A DNA stretch of 64,000 bases, taken from positions 62,001-126,000 of the forward strand of contig OY730298.1 in assembly GCA_963422595.1 (NCBI GenBank), read 5' to 3'. Under the pieces are notes generated by a model. It made no database searches. It was not told the DNA's origin and saw only the letters and a program-made list of their open reading frames with translations. Made by a program: the position numbers and the translations under genes. Below are positions 12,939 to 22,068 of this stretch, piece after piece; position 1 is the first letter of the stretch, and every line of letters starts with the position of its first letter. Source of the stretch: G963422595 sp963422595 (GTDB taxonomy: Bacteria; Pseudomonadota; Gammaproteobacteria; UBA4575).

Positions 12939-14342
12939 ATGCGGATCAACTTTAAGAATACGACAGCTTCGCATCAGCTCCCAAGGCCGCGCATTATCAT
13001 TATCATCGCGTTTACCACGGCGCTCATCGGCATAATCGTCATTAGTCTGGTGGTCGCCAACCCTGACCGGCTTACCCTGACTGACTCCAGTTTATCTACT
13101 ACGCATGATCTTACCGTAACGCCTGCACCGGTGGCAGACAAGCATAAAGATGCGGCCAACCACACTCTGAGCATCCCCATCCCACCGGCCAAACCAATTG
13201 TTGCAGAGGCGGCAGCCACGCCCATACCAGCCGTTGTGGACACGAAGCATCGTATTACTGTGGTAGTGAAGAAAGGCGATACTCTTTCTTCAATTTTCAG
13301 TGATCTCGATATACATACCGAATTAATCCGCATTTTAAGCCTGGGCCAGGAGGTTAAACCATTCAAAAAAATATACCCGGGTCAAAAGCTACACTTTACA
13401 CTTGGGGAAGACGGCATAGACAGATTAGAGTTTGAACAGAATATTACCCGGTCTCTGTTTTTACAAAGAGATGGCGAATCATTCGTGGTAGGAGGGTATG
13501 ATCGTGAACCGGATAAAGTTACGCAGGTGGCGAGCGGAACGATCCACAATTCGCTGTTTGTTGCCGGGCAGAATGCTGGTATGTCGGATGGCCTCATCAT
13601 GCAGCTGGCCGGTATCTTTGGCTGGGATATTGACTTTGCACTTGATATACGACAGGGCGACAGCTTTACCGTTCTTTATGAAGAGCTTTATTTGGACGAC
13701 GAGAAGATCGACGATGGCAATATTGTGGCCGCGGAATTTATCAACGATGAAACAACCTATCGGGCCTATCGTTATACCGACAGCCATGGCAAAACCGAGT
13801 ATTACTCCACTGACGGCAGTAGTATGCGTAAGCCGTTCTTACGCACCCCGGTAAATCTGGCGCGTATCAGTTCTTACTTTAATCTGCGCAGGAAGCATCC
13901 TGTCTTAAACCGGATTCGTGCTCATAAAGGCGTGGATTACGCCGCTGCCACCGGCACGCCAATTATGGCTTCGGGCGATGGCAAGGTTATGCATCGCGGC
14001 AATAAGGGCGGTTACGGTAAAACCATTATTTTGCGGCATGGCAGTACTTACACGACTTTATACGCGCATATGTCCAGATACGCGCGCGGCACCAGCGTGG
14101 GGAGCCGCGTAAGACAGGGACAAATAATCGGCTATATCGGCAGCACCGGATTGTCCACCGGACCACATTTACATTATGAGTTTCGCGTAAATGGTGTGCA
14201 CCGCAACCCTCTAAGGGTGCGACTACCCAGTGCCATATCTTTGCCCGGGTCTGAAATGGAAAACTTCCAGACTGCTGTACAACCGCTGGTAGTGCAGTTG
14301 GATGCTTACTCGCAAAACGCGCTGGTAATGCGCGATCTCTAA
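12939..14342 (+). CDS. M23 murein endopeptidase with LysM/OapA-like domain
   Basis: Periplasmic zinc peptidase that cuts peptidoglycan cross-links (MepM type, known for the family). It has an N-terminal membrane anchor (about residues 18-40, very Ile-rich), a Pro/Ala linker, and an OapA/LysM-like region (about 103-155, VVKKGDTLSSIFSDL). The C-terminal M23 domain carries zinc ligands in HKGVD and in PHLHYEF near residue 418. The 467 residues fit the family. It lies 5 bases upstream of anmK, so the pair are likely co-transcribed. One gene cuts the wall and the other recycles its anhydro sugars. Confidence 0.92.
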   Translation: MRINFKNTTASHQLPRPRIIIIIAFTTALIGIIVISLVVANPDRLTLTDSSLSTTHDLTVTPAPVADKHKDAANHTLSIPIPPAKPIVAEAAATPIPAVVDTKHRITVVVKKGDTLSSIFSDLDIHTELIRILSLGQEVKPFKKIYPGQKLHFTLGEDGIDRLEFEQNITRSLFLQRDGESFVVGGYDREPDKVTQVASGTIHNSLFVAGQNAGMSDGLIMQLAGIFGWDIDFALDIRQGDSFTVLYEELYLDDEKIDDGNIVAAEFINDETTYRAYRYTDSHGKTEYYSTDGSSMRKPFLRTPVNLARISSYFNLRRKHPVLNRIRAHKGVDYAAATGTPIMASGDGKVMHRGNKGGYGKTIILRHGSTYTTLYAHMSRYARGTSVGSRVRQGQIIGYIGSTGLSTGPHLHYEFRVNGVHRNPLRVRLPSAISLPGSEMENFQTAVQPLVVQLDAYSQNALVMRDL

Positions 14343-14347
14343 GTTCT

Positions 14348-15478
14348 TTGCCTGATATCATCGGCACGTCTGAGCTCTTTATCGGGCTTATGTCTGGCAC
14401 CAGCGTGGATGCCATAGATGCGGTACTTATGGATTTTTCCAAATCCAATACTTGTATGGTCGCGAGTCTTGATCAACCCATTGACGATAAATTGAGAGAG
14501 GGTCTGCATCACGCTATTGTGAAACGCACCTGGCCGCAGGAAATCGTAGCACTCGATCGGGCGTTTGCGCGCACTTGCATGCTGGCGGTAGAAAATCTAT
14601 TGTCCAGGGCGTCTGTACAGGCCGGTCAGGTATGTGCTATTGGCAGTCATGGGCAAACTATTTTTCATCACCCTAACGGCACGCCACCAGTTTCTATTCA
14701 AATTGGAGACGCTGCTCAGATCGCGCAACAAACCGGTATTACTACGGTGGGAAATTTTCGCCAGGCGGATATTGACGCAGGCGGACAGGGCGCGCCTTTG
14801 GCTTGCGCCTATCATGAAATAATTTTCAGAAGCGATAAGGAAGACCGCGCGATTATTAATTTAGGTGGTATCGCTAACGTCACTATGCTGGCGGCGGATA
14901 GAACATCGGCGGTAGTTGGTTTTGACGTTGGTCCGGCGAATACTTTATCAGACACATGGATCAAAAAGCATCGGGGGCTGGAATTCGACGCGCATGGCGA
15001 CTGGGCAAAGTCGGGGCAAGTCAACGCGGATTTGTTGCACGTAATGCTTGCAGATGAGTATTTCAACAACTCTCCACCTAAGTCTACCGGCCGTGAAAAG
15101 TTTAATCTTGCCTGGTTGGAGCATATGCTTGACGCATACGGAAAGTGGTTACCGGCAGAGGACGTACAGGCTACGTTGGTGGCGCTTACGGCACGGTCGA
15201 TTGCGGCGGCGATGCAAACCTGGGCGCCGAATATCGCGCGTATCCTGCTCGGCGGTGGCGGCAGTTATAACGCATATTTGGTGTCACAGCTGCAACGCGA
15301 ATTGCACGGCATCCCGATAGAGTTTTCAAGCGCGCACGGCGTTTCGGAGAAGTATATGGAGGCCATGGCATTCGCCTGGCTTGCCAAACAAGCCCTGGCG
15401 GGCAGCCCCGGTAATATTCCCAGCGTTACGGGAGCAAGTAGAGAGGTGGTGCTGGGCGAGATTTATATGTCGGGGTGA
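14348..15478 (+). CDS. anmK: Anhydro-N-acetylmuramic acid kinase
   Basis: Phosphorylates and opens 1,6-anhydro-MurNAc from peptidoglycan turnover, giving MurNAc-6-P. The actin-like ATPase fold shows the N-terminal signature GLMSGTSVDAIDAVL, a central GSHGQTIFHHP and INLGGIANVT, and GGGGSYN near the C terminus. The 376 residues match the family (about 370). The start is TTG 5 bases after the preceding stop; the only nearby ATG would cut into the conserved signature, so TTG is preferred. It follows the M23 peptidase in the same operon. Confidence 0.95.
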   Translation: MPDIIGTSELFIGLMSGTSVDAIDAVLMDFSKSNTCMVASLDQPIDDKLREGLHHAIVKRTWPQEIVALDRAFARTCMLAVENLLSRASVQAGQVCAIGSHGQTIFHHPNGTPPVSIQIGDAAQIAQQTGITTVGNFRQADIDAGGQGAPLACAYHEIIFRSDKEDRAIINLGGIANVTMLAADRTSAVVGFDVGPANTLSDTWIKKHRGLEFDAHGDWAKSGQVNADLLHVMLADEYFNNSPPKSTGREKFNLAWLEHMLDAYGKWLPAEDVQATLVALTARSIAAAMQTWAPNIARILLGGGGSYNAYLVSQLQRELHGIPIEFSSAHGVSEKYMEAMAFAWLAKQALAGSPGNIPSVTGASREVVLGEIYMSG

Positions 15479-15688
15479 TTGTGCATTTCCTGCCTCTGTC
15501 TTCCTGTATCCTGACCAGTTCGCCCATTTCGACGAGCGCATTGATCTCTAAGGAGTATCAAAGACAGCGATGCGGAAAACATGGTCAGCCCTGCAAACTG
15601 CACGGCTCCTGATGTAACGTAAATAGGGGAGTTATATGAGAAGGTTGGTAGGTTTAAGCAGTCCTTTCCGCTTTCTCAAGTATCATTT

Positions 15689-16300
15689 CTATTGATGCAG
15701 TTCATCTCTTTCACGTAAATAGGAAATGGCGTTAAGAAGATAATTCTCACCGTTTTTGAATCTGCCAAGACCTGTGTTGCAGCTATCACAAATAAAATCC
15801 CGAATATTTCCAGTGTGATGATTGTGATCTGCAACTACTTTTGCAGTTACGCCCGCAATTGATCTCTTTTGGCAAATCGGGCACTTGAATGGAATGCCTT
15901 TTGCAGGACGGTGTTTTTCCATACGCCTCGCCTGACTGCTTTTAGGCGCTCGCTTGTCAATATCGGTTCTGCATTTCATACAACTCGGTCGACGCACGAC
16001 GCCGTGTACATTATTCTGATTCCTGGCAAACCTCTCTACGGGATACAAGCAGTGGCAAACGTTACAAATCTTCCTTGCATACTTATCTCCTGTCTCCAAT
16101 ACATTCAATTTATCGACTTCATTGGCTGGAACTAACCAGGTTTCACCTGTGCCAATCAACCATATGATGACCCCATTACCCTCGGTTCCTTGCTTCAACC
16201 CAACAGCATTGGAAACAAAATTTCGGATTCTCCCGGTGGGTTTTCCGTTTTCATAGGGGACACCTCTGCCTTCGGGGCAAACCACCCATTTATAAGGCAT
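15689..16300 (-). CDS. Hpy99I-like Type II restriction endonuclease (beta-beta-alpha-Me)
   Basis: Probable homing-fold restriction enzyme. About 75 residues at the N terminus should form a beta barrel. Two zinc modules follow, each with two CxxC pairs (C79/C82 with C107/C110, and C140/C143 with C171/C174). The second module holds D158-H159 and N175. In Hpy99I the catalytic residues are D148, H149 and N165, with the same spacing, in the second of two Cys4 zinc repeats, so the architecture matches closely. The start overlaps the methylase stop by 11 bases, as expected for an R-M pair. Recognition of CGWCG is only an inference from the relative. No key residue is missing, so it is likely active. 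Confidence 0.8.
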   Translation of the reverse strand: MPYKWVVCPEGRGVPYENGKPTGRIRNFVSNAVGLKQGTEGNGVIIWLIGTGETWLVPANEVDKLNVLETGDKYARKICNVCHCLYPVERFARNQNNVHGVVRRPSCMKCRTDIDKRAPKSSQARRMEKHRPAKGIPFKCPICQKRSIAGVTAKVVADHNHHTGNIRDFICDSCNTGLGRFKNGENYLLNAISYLRERDELHQ

Positions 16301-17084
16301 TTTGAAAGGCCTGTGACAAACCGCCCAAGTTCAGTAATCTCTGCCTGGCTATTTCGATATATTCCGCGGATATATCGACGCCAATGTAGTTACGACGATT
16401 GACAAAGGCCATCTTGCACGTCGTCCCTGAACCGCACATAGGGTCAAATACTAATTCCCCTTCATTGCTCCATGACAGGATATGATCTTCTGCCAGTTTT
16501 TCCGGGAACACCGCAGGATGTCGAAACGCAATACGATCCGAGGTGGTCCCATGTAGCCCTACCGCGTATTGCCAGACGTTGGTTTTTGTCTTTTCCTTTT
16601 TCAATTCGCCAGGCTTCTTCTTGTTGATTCCGTCTGACAGCTTGTTGTGCGTCAACATTTCAAGGCCATGCCGCACTGTCTTTTGTTTTATCGGATTGAA
16701 AGTGCCGGGGACGCCTTTGGATAAAACAAACATGAATTCATAGCAGTTGGTGTAGGCATTACTGCGCATAAATGGGGTGTTCTTTTTCTGGTAGATCATC
16801 ACGTCGTGCATGCGAAAACCCACTTCCTGGAAGTAAAGTGCCTGCCTGAAACTGGTCAGACTCCTGCCTCCATTGATCTTGTCTCCCACTACCCATACCA
16901 GTATTCCACCGTGCCTGGTCACTCGGTATAACTCTATTGCTATCTTGTTAAAGGGGAAGGAGTAACCTTTGTAGTCTCGCAGATTGTCATATGGAGGAGA
17001 AGTAACCGTAAGGTCTACCATGCCTGCATCCATGTCTTGCATGAATTCGATACAATCAGCTATGTAGAGGTGATTGTGCTTCAA
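16290..17084 (-). CDS. DNA methyltransferase of the Hpy99I-like R-M system (N4-cytosine or N6-adenine)
   Basis: Beta-class DNA methyltransferase: catalytic TSPPY near residue 29 precedes the SAM-binding FDPMCGSGTT near residue 215. SPPY favours N4-cytosine methylation but does not prove it. The 264 residues form a complete enzyme. The start is TTG at 17084; the next internal Met would remove the conserved start of the domain. It directly precedes and overlaps the nuclease. The two genes sit between anmK and erpA, which are neighbours in Pseudomonas, so the pair looks like an insertion into a conserved cluster. Confidence 0.88.
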   Translation of the reverse strand: MKHNHLYIADCIEFMQDMDAGMVDLTVTSPPYDNLRDYKGYSFPFNKIAIELYRVTRHGGILVWVVGDKINGGRSLTSFRQALYFQEVGFRMHDVMIYQKKNTPFMRSNAYTNCYEFMFVLSKGVPGTFNPIKQKTVRHGLEMLTHNKLSDGINKKKPGELKKEKTKTNVWQYAVGLHGTTSDRIAFRHPAVFPEKLAEDHILSWSNEGELVFDPMCGSGTTCKMAFVNRRNYIGVDISAEYIEIARQRLLNLGGLSQAFQNAL

Positions 17085-17230
17085 TGGGCTTTATACACCA
17101 AACCCTTCATAAAGATCTCTTTACCCTTGTCAGCTGTATCCTGTGAATAAGCATGCAGGAGGTGTTGCCAGCGCCGTGGCTGCCGGCCCGCATCCAGGCG
17201 GGGCACTGACCATATCCTGTCTGGGTCACT

Positions 17231-17599
17231 TTAACCCGGGGAAAAGGAGGACCCACAGCCGCAGGTAGTTTGCGCATTGGGATTACGAATTACGAACTGC
17301 GCACCTTCCAAACCTTCGCTGTAGTCTATTTCCGCGCCCATTAAATATTGAAAGCTCATCGGATCAACCAATAAAGTAACACCGCCGTTTTTCACAGAGG
17401 TGTCGCCTTCCTGAAGGTTTTCGTCAAACGTGAAACCATATTGGAATCCGGAACATCCGCCGCCGCTTACGAACACGCGAAGTTTCAAGTTTTCATTGGC
17501 TTCGTCTGTAATGAGTTGCTTAACTTTGTTGGCGGCGGCATCGGTAAATACTAATGATACGGGCGGCGCGGCGGGTTGTGCTGCATCAATGGTGGACAT
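17231..17599 (-). CDS. erpA: Iron-sulfur cluster insertion protein ErpA
   Basis: A-type carrier that delivers Fe-S clusters to targets such as IspG and IspH. The three cluster cysteines are visible: one in SGGGCSGFQYGF and two in TTCGCGSSF near the C terminus. The ATG at 17599 gives 122 residues and has a good ribosome-binding site (GGGAG, 7 bases before it); a longer in-frame start at 17617 has none. It belongs to the erpA-anmK-M23-tyrS cluster. Confidence 0.95.
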   Translation of the reverse strand: MSTIDAAQPAAPPVSLVFTDAAANKVKQLITDEANENLKLRVFVSGGGCSGFQYGFTFDENLQEGDTSVKNGGVTLLVDPMSFQYLMGAEIDYSEGLEGAQFVIRNPNAQTTCGCGSSFSPG

Positions 17600-17680
17600 C
17601 AGGTATCTCCCAGTCATAAAAATATATTAGAAAACGCTAATACGCTAACATTAATATGGTGGCTCAGTCAAGTGTTTCAC

Positions 17681-17750
17681 GATGTACAGGGTAATACGTA
17701 ATAATTGTTATTCAGGACCGGCATGGGGGGCTGCCCCCTATTGCATCCCG
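17681..17750. repeat. Dispersed hairpin repeat (REP-like), copy 1
   Basis: Begins GATGTACAGG, then AATACGTAATA, then TTATTCAGGACCGGCATG and a G-run/C-run hairpin (GGGGGGC...GCCCCC). The same order of blocks recurs at 28510-28600. Related fragments lie at 25841, 26334, 34881 and 38583, all in intergenic DNA. Confidence 0.6.
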
Positions 17751-17796
17751 GTTGTCGTTTTCGCACTTGCCAGTACTTATAGCACAGCACGAGTCT

Positions 17797-18588
17797 CTAC
17801 GGGTCTTTGTATACTTCACCCCAGTTGTAATTTACCACAACGGGCTTGTTCCCAGCGTTGTCATTACGTAGTATTTCTACCCGCACGCTGCTGGGGCTGA
17901 AGTTATCCGGCAGGGAGAAGGCACTTGAAATTTTTTGAAAGTACTTGAAAGAGAAGGTTGCTGACGCATCCGTTATATCGCTAACGTCTGCAAACACCAG
18001 GCGTTTTGAAATGCCTTGTTGTTCGCCATCTACGCTTAACCCGATTACGCCAGATACTTTTTCCTGCTTTTTCGGAACACTGGTGAGTACCAGTTCATAA
18101 AAAAAGAGGTTTTCTGTCAGGTCTTTATGCAGGCTGAATGCCTTGACCTGGATCGCGGTATTGTCGGTATCCGCAGAGTAAAGCGTTCGATAAAAATGCA
18201 GTTCCTGAGTCAACTTTAATAATTCAAGGTCTTTTTCGCGCATCGCTTTTTTCATTTCCGCAACGGCCGCAAGTTCAATTTTTTCCGAATGTGTTACCCG
18301 TGCTATTTCATGCTCCAAAAATTTTATCTTTGCATCCTGGCCCACCACGTTGATTAACCTTGATGAGCTAATAAATGGAACGTCTATGTTCCTGATGCTT
18401 AACCAAAATGCAGTACTTGCCTTAGCACCTACCCAAAAGGCAACGCTCGTCATGATTAGTGTAACCAACGCCATCAGGCCAAGCAGCAGCAAACGTGACT
18501 CAATAGATTGTAAGCGCGCCATGCAGGGCGTTACACGCATATTCCAGTGATCCAAACATGTTTGGATTAGGGGGTTGAGTGCAGGCAT
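17797..18588 (-). CDS. Membrane-anchored protein of the DUF6776 type
   Basis: No enzymatic function is recognised. One transmembrane helix near the N terminus (RLLLLGLMALVTLIMTSVAFWVG) is followed by a predicted coiled coil (repeated Glu/Lys-rich heptads around EHEIARVTHSEKIE and MKKAMREKDLELLKL). A beta-rich C-terminal domain of about 130 residues would face the periplasm. Proteins of this design lie between argC and erpA in Pseudomonas, and the position is the same here. The start is uncertain: 18588 lies just after the argC stop, while an in-frame start at 18633 would overlap argC by 41 bases. The bactofilin gene that often accompanies it is absent here. Confidence 0.6.
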   Translation of the reverse strand: MPALNPLIQTCLDHWNMRVTPCMARLQSIESRLLLLGLMALVTLIMTSVAFWVGAKASTAFWLSIRNIDVPFISSSRLINVVGQDAKIKFLEHEIARVTHSEKIELAAVAEMKKAMREKDLELLKLTQELHFYRTLYSADTDNTAIQVKAFSLHKDLTENLFFYELVLTSVPKKQEKVSGVIGLSVDGEQQGISKRLVFADVSDITDASATFSFKYFQKISSAFSLPDNFSPSSVRVEILRNDNAGNKPVVVNYNWGEVYKDP

Positions 18589-18592
18589 GCAG

Positions 18593-19624
18593 TTATGGGG
18601 AGAGGCCCGGTTGAGTAAGCCCCAGGGTTTCATCGAAACCGCTCATCAGATTCATGTTTTGAATGGCTTGTCCGGCCGCACCTTTCACTAAATTATCAAT
18701 TACTGATAAAACTATGGCCAGGTCGCCATCGCCGGGCCTGTGCACGGATAACATACAGGTATTCGAGCCACGCACGTGTTTGGTCTCTGGTAATGCACCA
18801 GGGTGCAGTACTTTTATAAAACGTTGCCCGGCAAAGTGTCGCCGATATAGTGAATGTAGTTCTATTGACTGATCCACGTTGGATATATACAGGGTGGCAA
18901 ATATGCCGCGCACCATGGGAACAAGATGCGGGGTGAAGGTGAGATTGACTGGCCGCGTGGTGATGCCTTGCAGGGCTTGCTTTATCTCTGGCCAGTGACG
19001 ATGTGCAATTACTTTGTAGGCCTTAAAATTTTCACCTATTTCACTGAATGAGGTTGATATATTGGCACTGCGGCCAGCACCACTGACACCGGACTTTACA
19101 TCTGCGATTAAACGCGCGTCACCAGACAGACCTTCCTGAAGCAGCGGCAGAAAACCCAAAATAACCGCAGTTGGATAACAGCCCGGATTGGCGACCAGGC
19201 GCGCAGTCTTTATTTTTTGCCGATGCAGTTCGGGTAATCCATAAACGGCGTCCTTTAATAAATCAGGGCAAGTATGCGTTTGCTGGTACCAATGCTGCCA
19301 GGTGGTTATGTCTTTGATGCGAAAGTCGGCCGCTAAATCAATCACTTTCACACCGGCATCGAGAAGCTCGGGCGCCATGCGCATCGCGGTGCCATTAGGC
19401 GCGGCAAAAAAAACGCAATCACAGTGCTTGAGCATGGCATTTTGGGGTTGCGTAAAACTGATGTCGACGGCTGGTGCCAGATTGGGGTGGAGCGCGGAAA
19501 TGGCGTTGCCGGCCTGACGGCGTGAGGTTACGACGTTGATTTTTACTTGCGGATGCACCGCCAGCAGGCGCAGTAATTCAGCACCGGTATAGCCGCTTCC
19601 ACCTACTATTCCAACTGAAATCAT
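18593..19624 (-). CDS. argC: N-acetyl-gamma-glutamyl-phosphate reductase
   Basis: Third step of arginine synthesis: NADPH-dependent reduction of N-acetylglutamyl phosphate to the semialdehyde. The Rossmann motif VGIVGGSGYTGAELLRLL opens the protein and the catalytic Cys lies in VANPGCYPTAVILG. The start at 19624 gives 343 residues, the usual length, and removes a 13-residue tail unlike the family. The last part matches the ArgC dimerisation domain (VRGSNTCMLSVHR). Confidence 0.95.
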   Translation of the reverse strand: MISVGIVGGSGYTGAELLRLLAVHPQVKINVVTSRRQAGNAISALHPNLAPAVDISFTQPQNAMLKHCDCVFFAAPNGTAMRMAPELLDAGVKVIDLAADFRIKDITTWQHWYQQTHTCPDLLKDAVYGLPELHRQKIKTARLVANPGCYPTAVILGFLPLLQEGLSGDARLIADVKSGVSGAGRSANISTSFSEIGENFKAYKVIAHRHWPEIKQALQGITTRPVNLTFTPHLVPMVRGIFATLYISNVDQSIELHSLYRRHFAGQRFIKVLHPGALPETKHVRGSNTCMLSVHRPGDGDLAIVLSVIDNLVKGAAGQAIQNMNLMSGFDETLGLTQPGLSP

Positions 19625-19720
19625 GTGCCCGCATGCGCCGTTAATTAAAATTTGTTCAATCATACAAGTTAATGCGACCAGTCAAAAGCCAATCGATGCC
19701 GACTCTGGCATAATCTGAAC

Positions 19721-21463
19721 ATGGACCGGCAATCCCGCATGCGCGATTTTATTCGAGATAGGCTGGAATACTTGCGTCTGCGCTCTTCAAAACCGGACGC
19801 ACTTATGCAACTGGCCATTTTAAGTGTTATCGCCGGCGTCATGACGGGCCTGGTCATCGTTTCTTTCCGCTTGCTGATTGAGGCCGCTCAGATTTCATTT
19901 TTGCCATCTGGCGACGCGGAGAATTACGAGGGACTTTCGGTCGGCCTGCGCATGGTGCTGCCTGTAGCAGGTGCAATATTGATCGCAGTGGTTTTCAGGC
20001 TGTTGGCTAAGGGGGATTATAACGTCGGCGTGACGCACGTTATGGAGAGGCTTTCTTATCAGCGGGGATATTTGCAGGCGCGCGGATTGATGTTGCAATA
20101 CGTTGGCGCCGCACTGGCGATTATCTCTGGTCAGTCACTGGGGCGCGAGGGGCCGGCGATTCACCTGGGCGCGGCTACCAGCAGTCTGCTGGGACAACGC
20201 CTGGAACTGCCTGATAACACTATACGCATACTCGTGGCCTGTGGTACTGCAGCGGCTATCGGCGCTTCTTTCAATACGCCACTGGCGGGCGTGGTGTTCG
20301 CGCTGGAGGTGGTGATGATGGAGTATAGCCTGGCAAGTTTTCTACCGATAATTTTGTCCGCGGTAAGCGCGACTACTGTGTCTCGTGCCGTGTTTGGTAA
20401 TGAGGCGGTGTTTTCTACGCCAAACTTTCAGCTTGTCACGTTGCTGGAGCTTCCATACGTAGCGTTGCTTGGCGTGGTTACCGGCAGCGTGGCATATATT
20501 TTCATTTATTTAACAAAAATTGCTGCGCAGGTCGGAAAAAAATTGTCCATTTGGACGAGATTCACGGCCGCGGGTGCTATCACTGGCTTGCTGGCTATCG
20601 TCGCGCCACAGATTATGGGCATCGGTTATGAGACGGTAAACAGTGCCTTGGTCGGCAATATCGGCATCACTGTTTTGATGACGATATTTGTGGCTAAACT
20701 GGTTGCTACGGCATGTAGCGTGGGACTGGGGTTGCCCGCCGGACTTATTGGTCCCAGCCTGGTAACAGGCGCTTGCCTGGGCGGTATTCTGGGCTTGCTG
20801 GCGCAACCGGTGTTTCCCCAACTGGCCTCGTCACCCGGCATGTACGCGCTAATCGGCATGGGCGCCATGATGGGGGCTACCCTGCAAGCTCCACTGGCTG
20901 CATTGACGGCCGTTTTTGAGCTTACCAGCAATCCGAATATTATCCTGCCGGGTATGTTGGCGATTGTGACTGCGGTGCTCACCGCCAGCCAGTTATTTGG
21001 TCAACGCTCTATTTATAGCATGCTGATGTGCTTGCGTAATATGGATTACCGATATGAACCAATGACGCAGGCGTTGAGACACGTTGGGGTCGCGCACTTA
21101 ATGAATCGTAACGTTCGGCGCAGTACCAGTGTTATTTCCAGAAGTGATGCTGAAAATTTGCTACAAACTGACGCCGAATGGATCGTGATTGAGACCGACG
21201 CACCTGTTGCAATACTGCCCATTACGGATTTGGGTAATTTTTTAGCCGGGCATAAAGACACCGGGGTGGAGGTGATAAACCTGATGCAAATCCCCGCCAG
21301 GCGGCTACAGGTGTGTTGTGTCGAGGTGCACGTAAGCGCCGACGTGGCACGCCAGCAGTTTGTTGAAGAAGGCGTGGAAGCACTATGTGTATGCGGCCCC
21401 ATTGCGTCTGGCAGCAGACGGATTTATGGCGTTATCACCAGAGATAAATTGAGGAGGTCATAA
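19721..21463 (+). CDS. ClC-family chloride channel/antiporter
   Basis: Integral membrane chloride channel or Cl-/H+ exchanger with about 10-12 helices in residues 25-430. The selectivity motif GREGPAIHLGA carries the gating Glu. The GLPAGLIGPSLVTGA segment corresponds to the GxFxP region. The C-terminal 150 residues are soluble and look like a degenerate CBS-domain pair. It diverges from argC with a 96-base gap and ends 4 bases before hemJ, so the two plus-strand genes probably form one unit. Substrate direction cannot be told from sequence. Confidence 0.9.
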   Translation: MDRQSRMRDFIRDRLEYLRLRSSKPDALMQLAILSVIAGVMTGLVIVSFRLLIEAAQISFLPSGDAENYEGLSVGLRMVLPVAGAILIAVVFRLLAKGDYNVGVTHVMERLSYQRGYLQARGLMLQYVGAALAIISGQSLGREGPAIHLGAATSSLLGQRLELPDNTIRILVACGTAAAIGASFNTPLAGVVFALEVVMMEYSLASFLPIILSAVSATTVSRAVFGNEAVFSTPNFQLVTLLELPYVALLGVVTGSVAYIFIYLTKIAAQVGKKLSIWTRFTAAGAITGLLAIVAPQIMGIGYETVNSALVGNIGITVLMTIFVAKLVATACSVGLGLPAGLIGPSLVTGACLGGILGLLAQPVFPQLASSPGMYALIGMGAMMGATLQAPLAALTAVFELTSNPNIILPGMLAIVTAVLTASQLFGQRSIYSMLMCLRNMDYRYEPMTQALRHVGVAHLMNRNVRRSTSVISRSDAENLLQTDAEWIVIETDAPVAILPITDLGNFLAGHKDTGVEVINLMQIPARRLQVCCVEVHVSADVARQQFVEEGVEALCVCGPIASGSRRIYGVITRDKLRRS

Positions 21464-21467
21464 TATT

Positions 21468-21893
21468 ATGCTTTGGATAAAGGCCTTACACGTTATCTTT
21501 GTGGTGACCTGGTTTGCAGGATTGTTTTACCTGCCGCGCCTGTTCGTTTACCACTGCCTGGCGAAAGATGCTATCAGTATAGAGCGATTCAGGATTATGG
21601 AGCGAAAGTTGTTCTTTGGCATAATGACGCCCAGTGCCGTGCTTACTTTAGTGTTCGGTATTTGGTTGCTGTTGTTATTGCCGGGCACGTTAAGCACTCA
21701 TTGGATGACGATTAAACTGGTAGTGGTGGTTTTGCTTGTCATTTACCACGCCTGGTGCGGGATGCTGATAAAACGTTTCCGGGAAAATTATAATCAACAT
21801 TCGCAGCTGTGGTTTCGTTGCTTCAATGAAGCACCGGTGCTGGCTTTAATCGCTATCGTGATACTGGTGGTGGTTAAACCCTTCACCAGTTAA
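21468..21893 (+). CDS. hemJ: Protoporphyrinogen IX oxidase HemJ (UPF0093)
   Basis: Small membrane protein (141 residues, four helices) that oxidises protoporphyrinogen IX late in heme synthesis. Conserved features visible are the N-terminal WIKALHVIFVVTWFAGLFYLPRLFVYH, with its conserved His residues, and YHAWCGMLIKRF. hemJ lies beside argC in Pseudomonas; here a ClC gene separates them. It matches HemJ in length. Confidence 0.9.
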   Translation: MLWIKALHVIFVVTWFAGLFYLPRLFVYHCLAKDAISIERFRIMERKLFFGIMTPSAVLTLVFGIWLLLLLPGTLSTHWMTIKLVVVVLLVIYHAWCGMLIKRFRENYNQHSQLWFRCFNEAPVLALIAIVILVVVKPFTS

Positions 21894-22068
21894 GTGTCGG
21901 GTTTTAGTATCTACAGGGGCATTGTAAAACTTCACGGTAGGAATATGAGCATGGATGAGCCGGGTGGGAAGAAAAACGAGGCGGATAAAATCCAGGGTTT
22001 GGTTTTGCTGTCTGTCTTGTCTATCCATGTATATGCAAATGCCAGAGATGCAACGCTTTCGGACGTAT

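Noticed and set aside
13498..13854. A 118-residue frame in the M23 peptidase gene
   Set aside because: Arg/Ser-rich frame shadow; the peptidase reading has the full domain.
16190..16743. Plus-strand frames opposite the methylase
   Set aside because: They are antisense shadows of a gene with strong motifs on the other strand.
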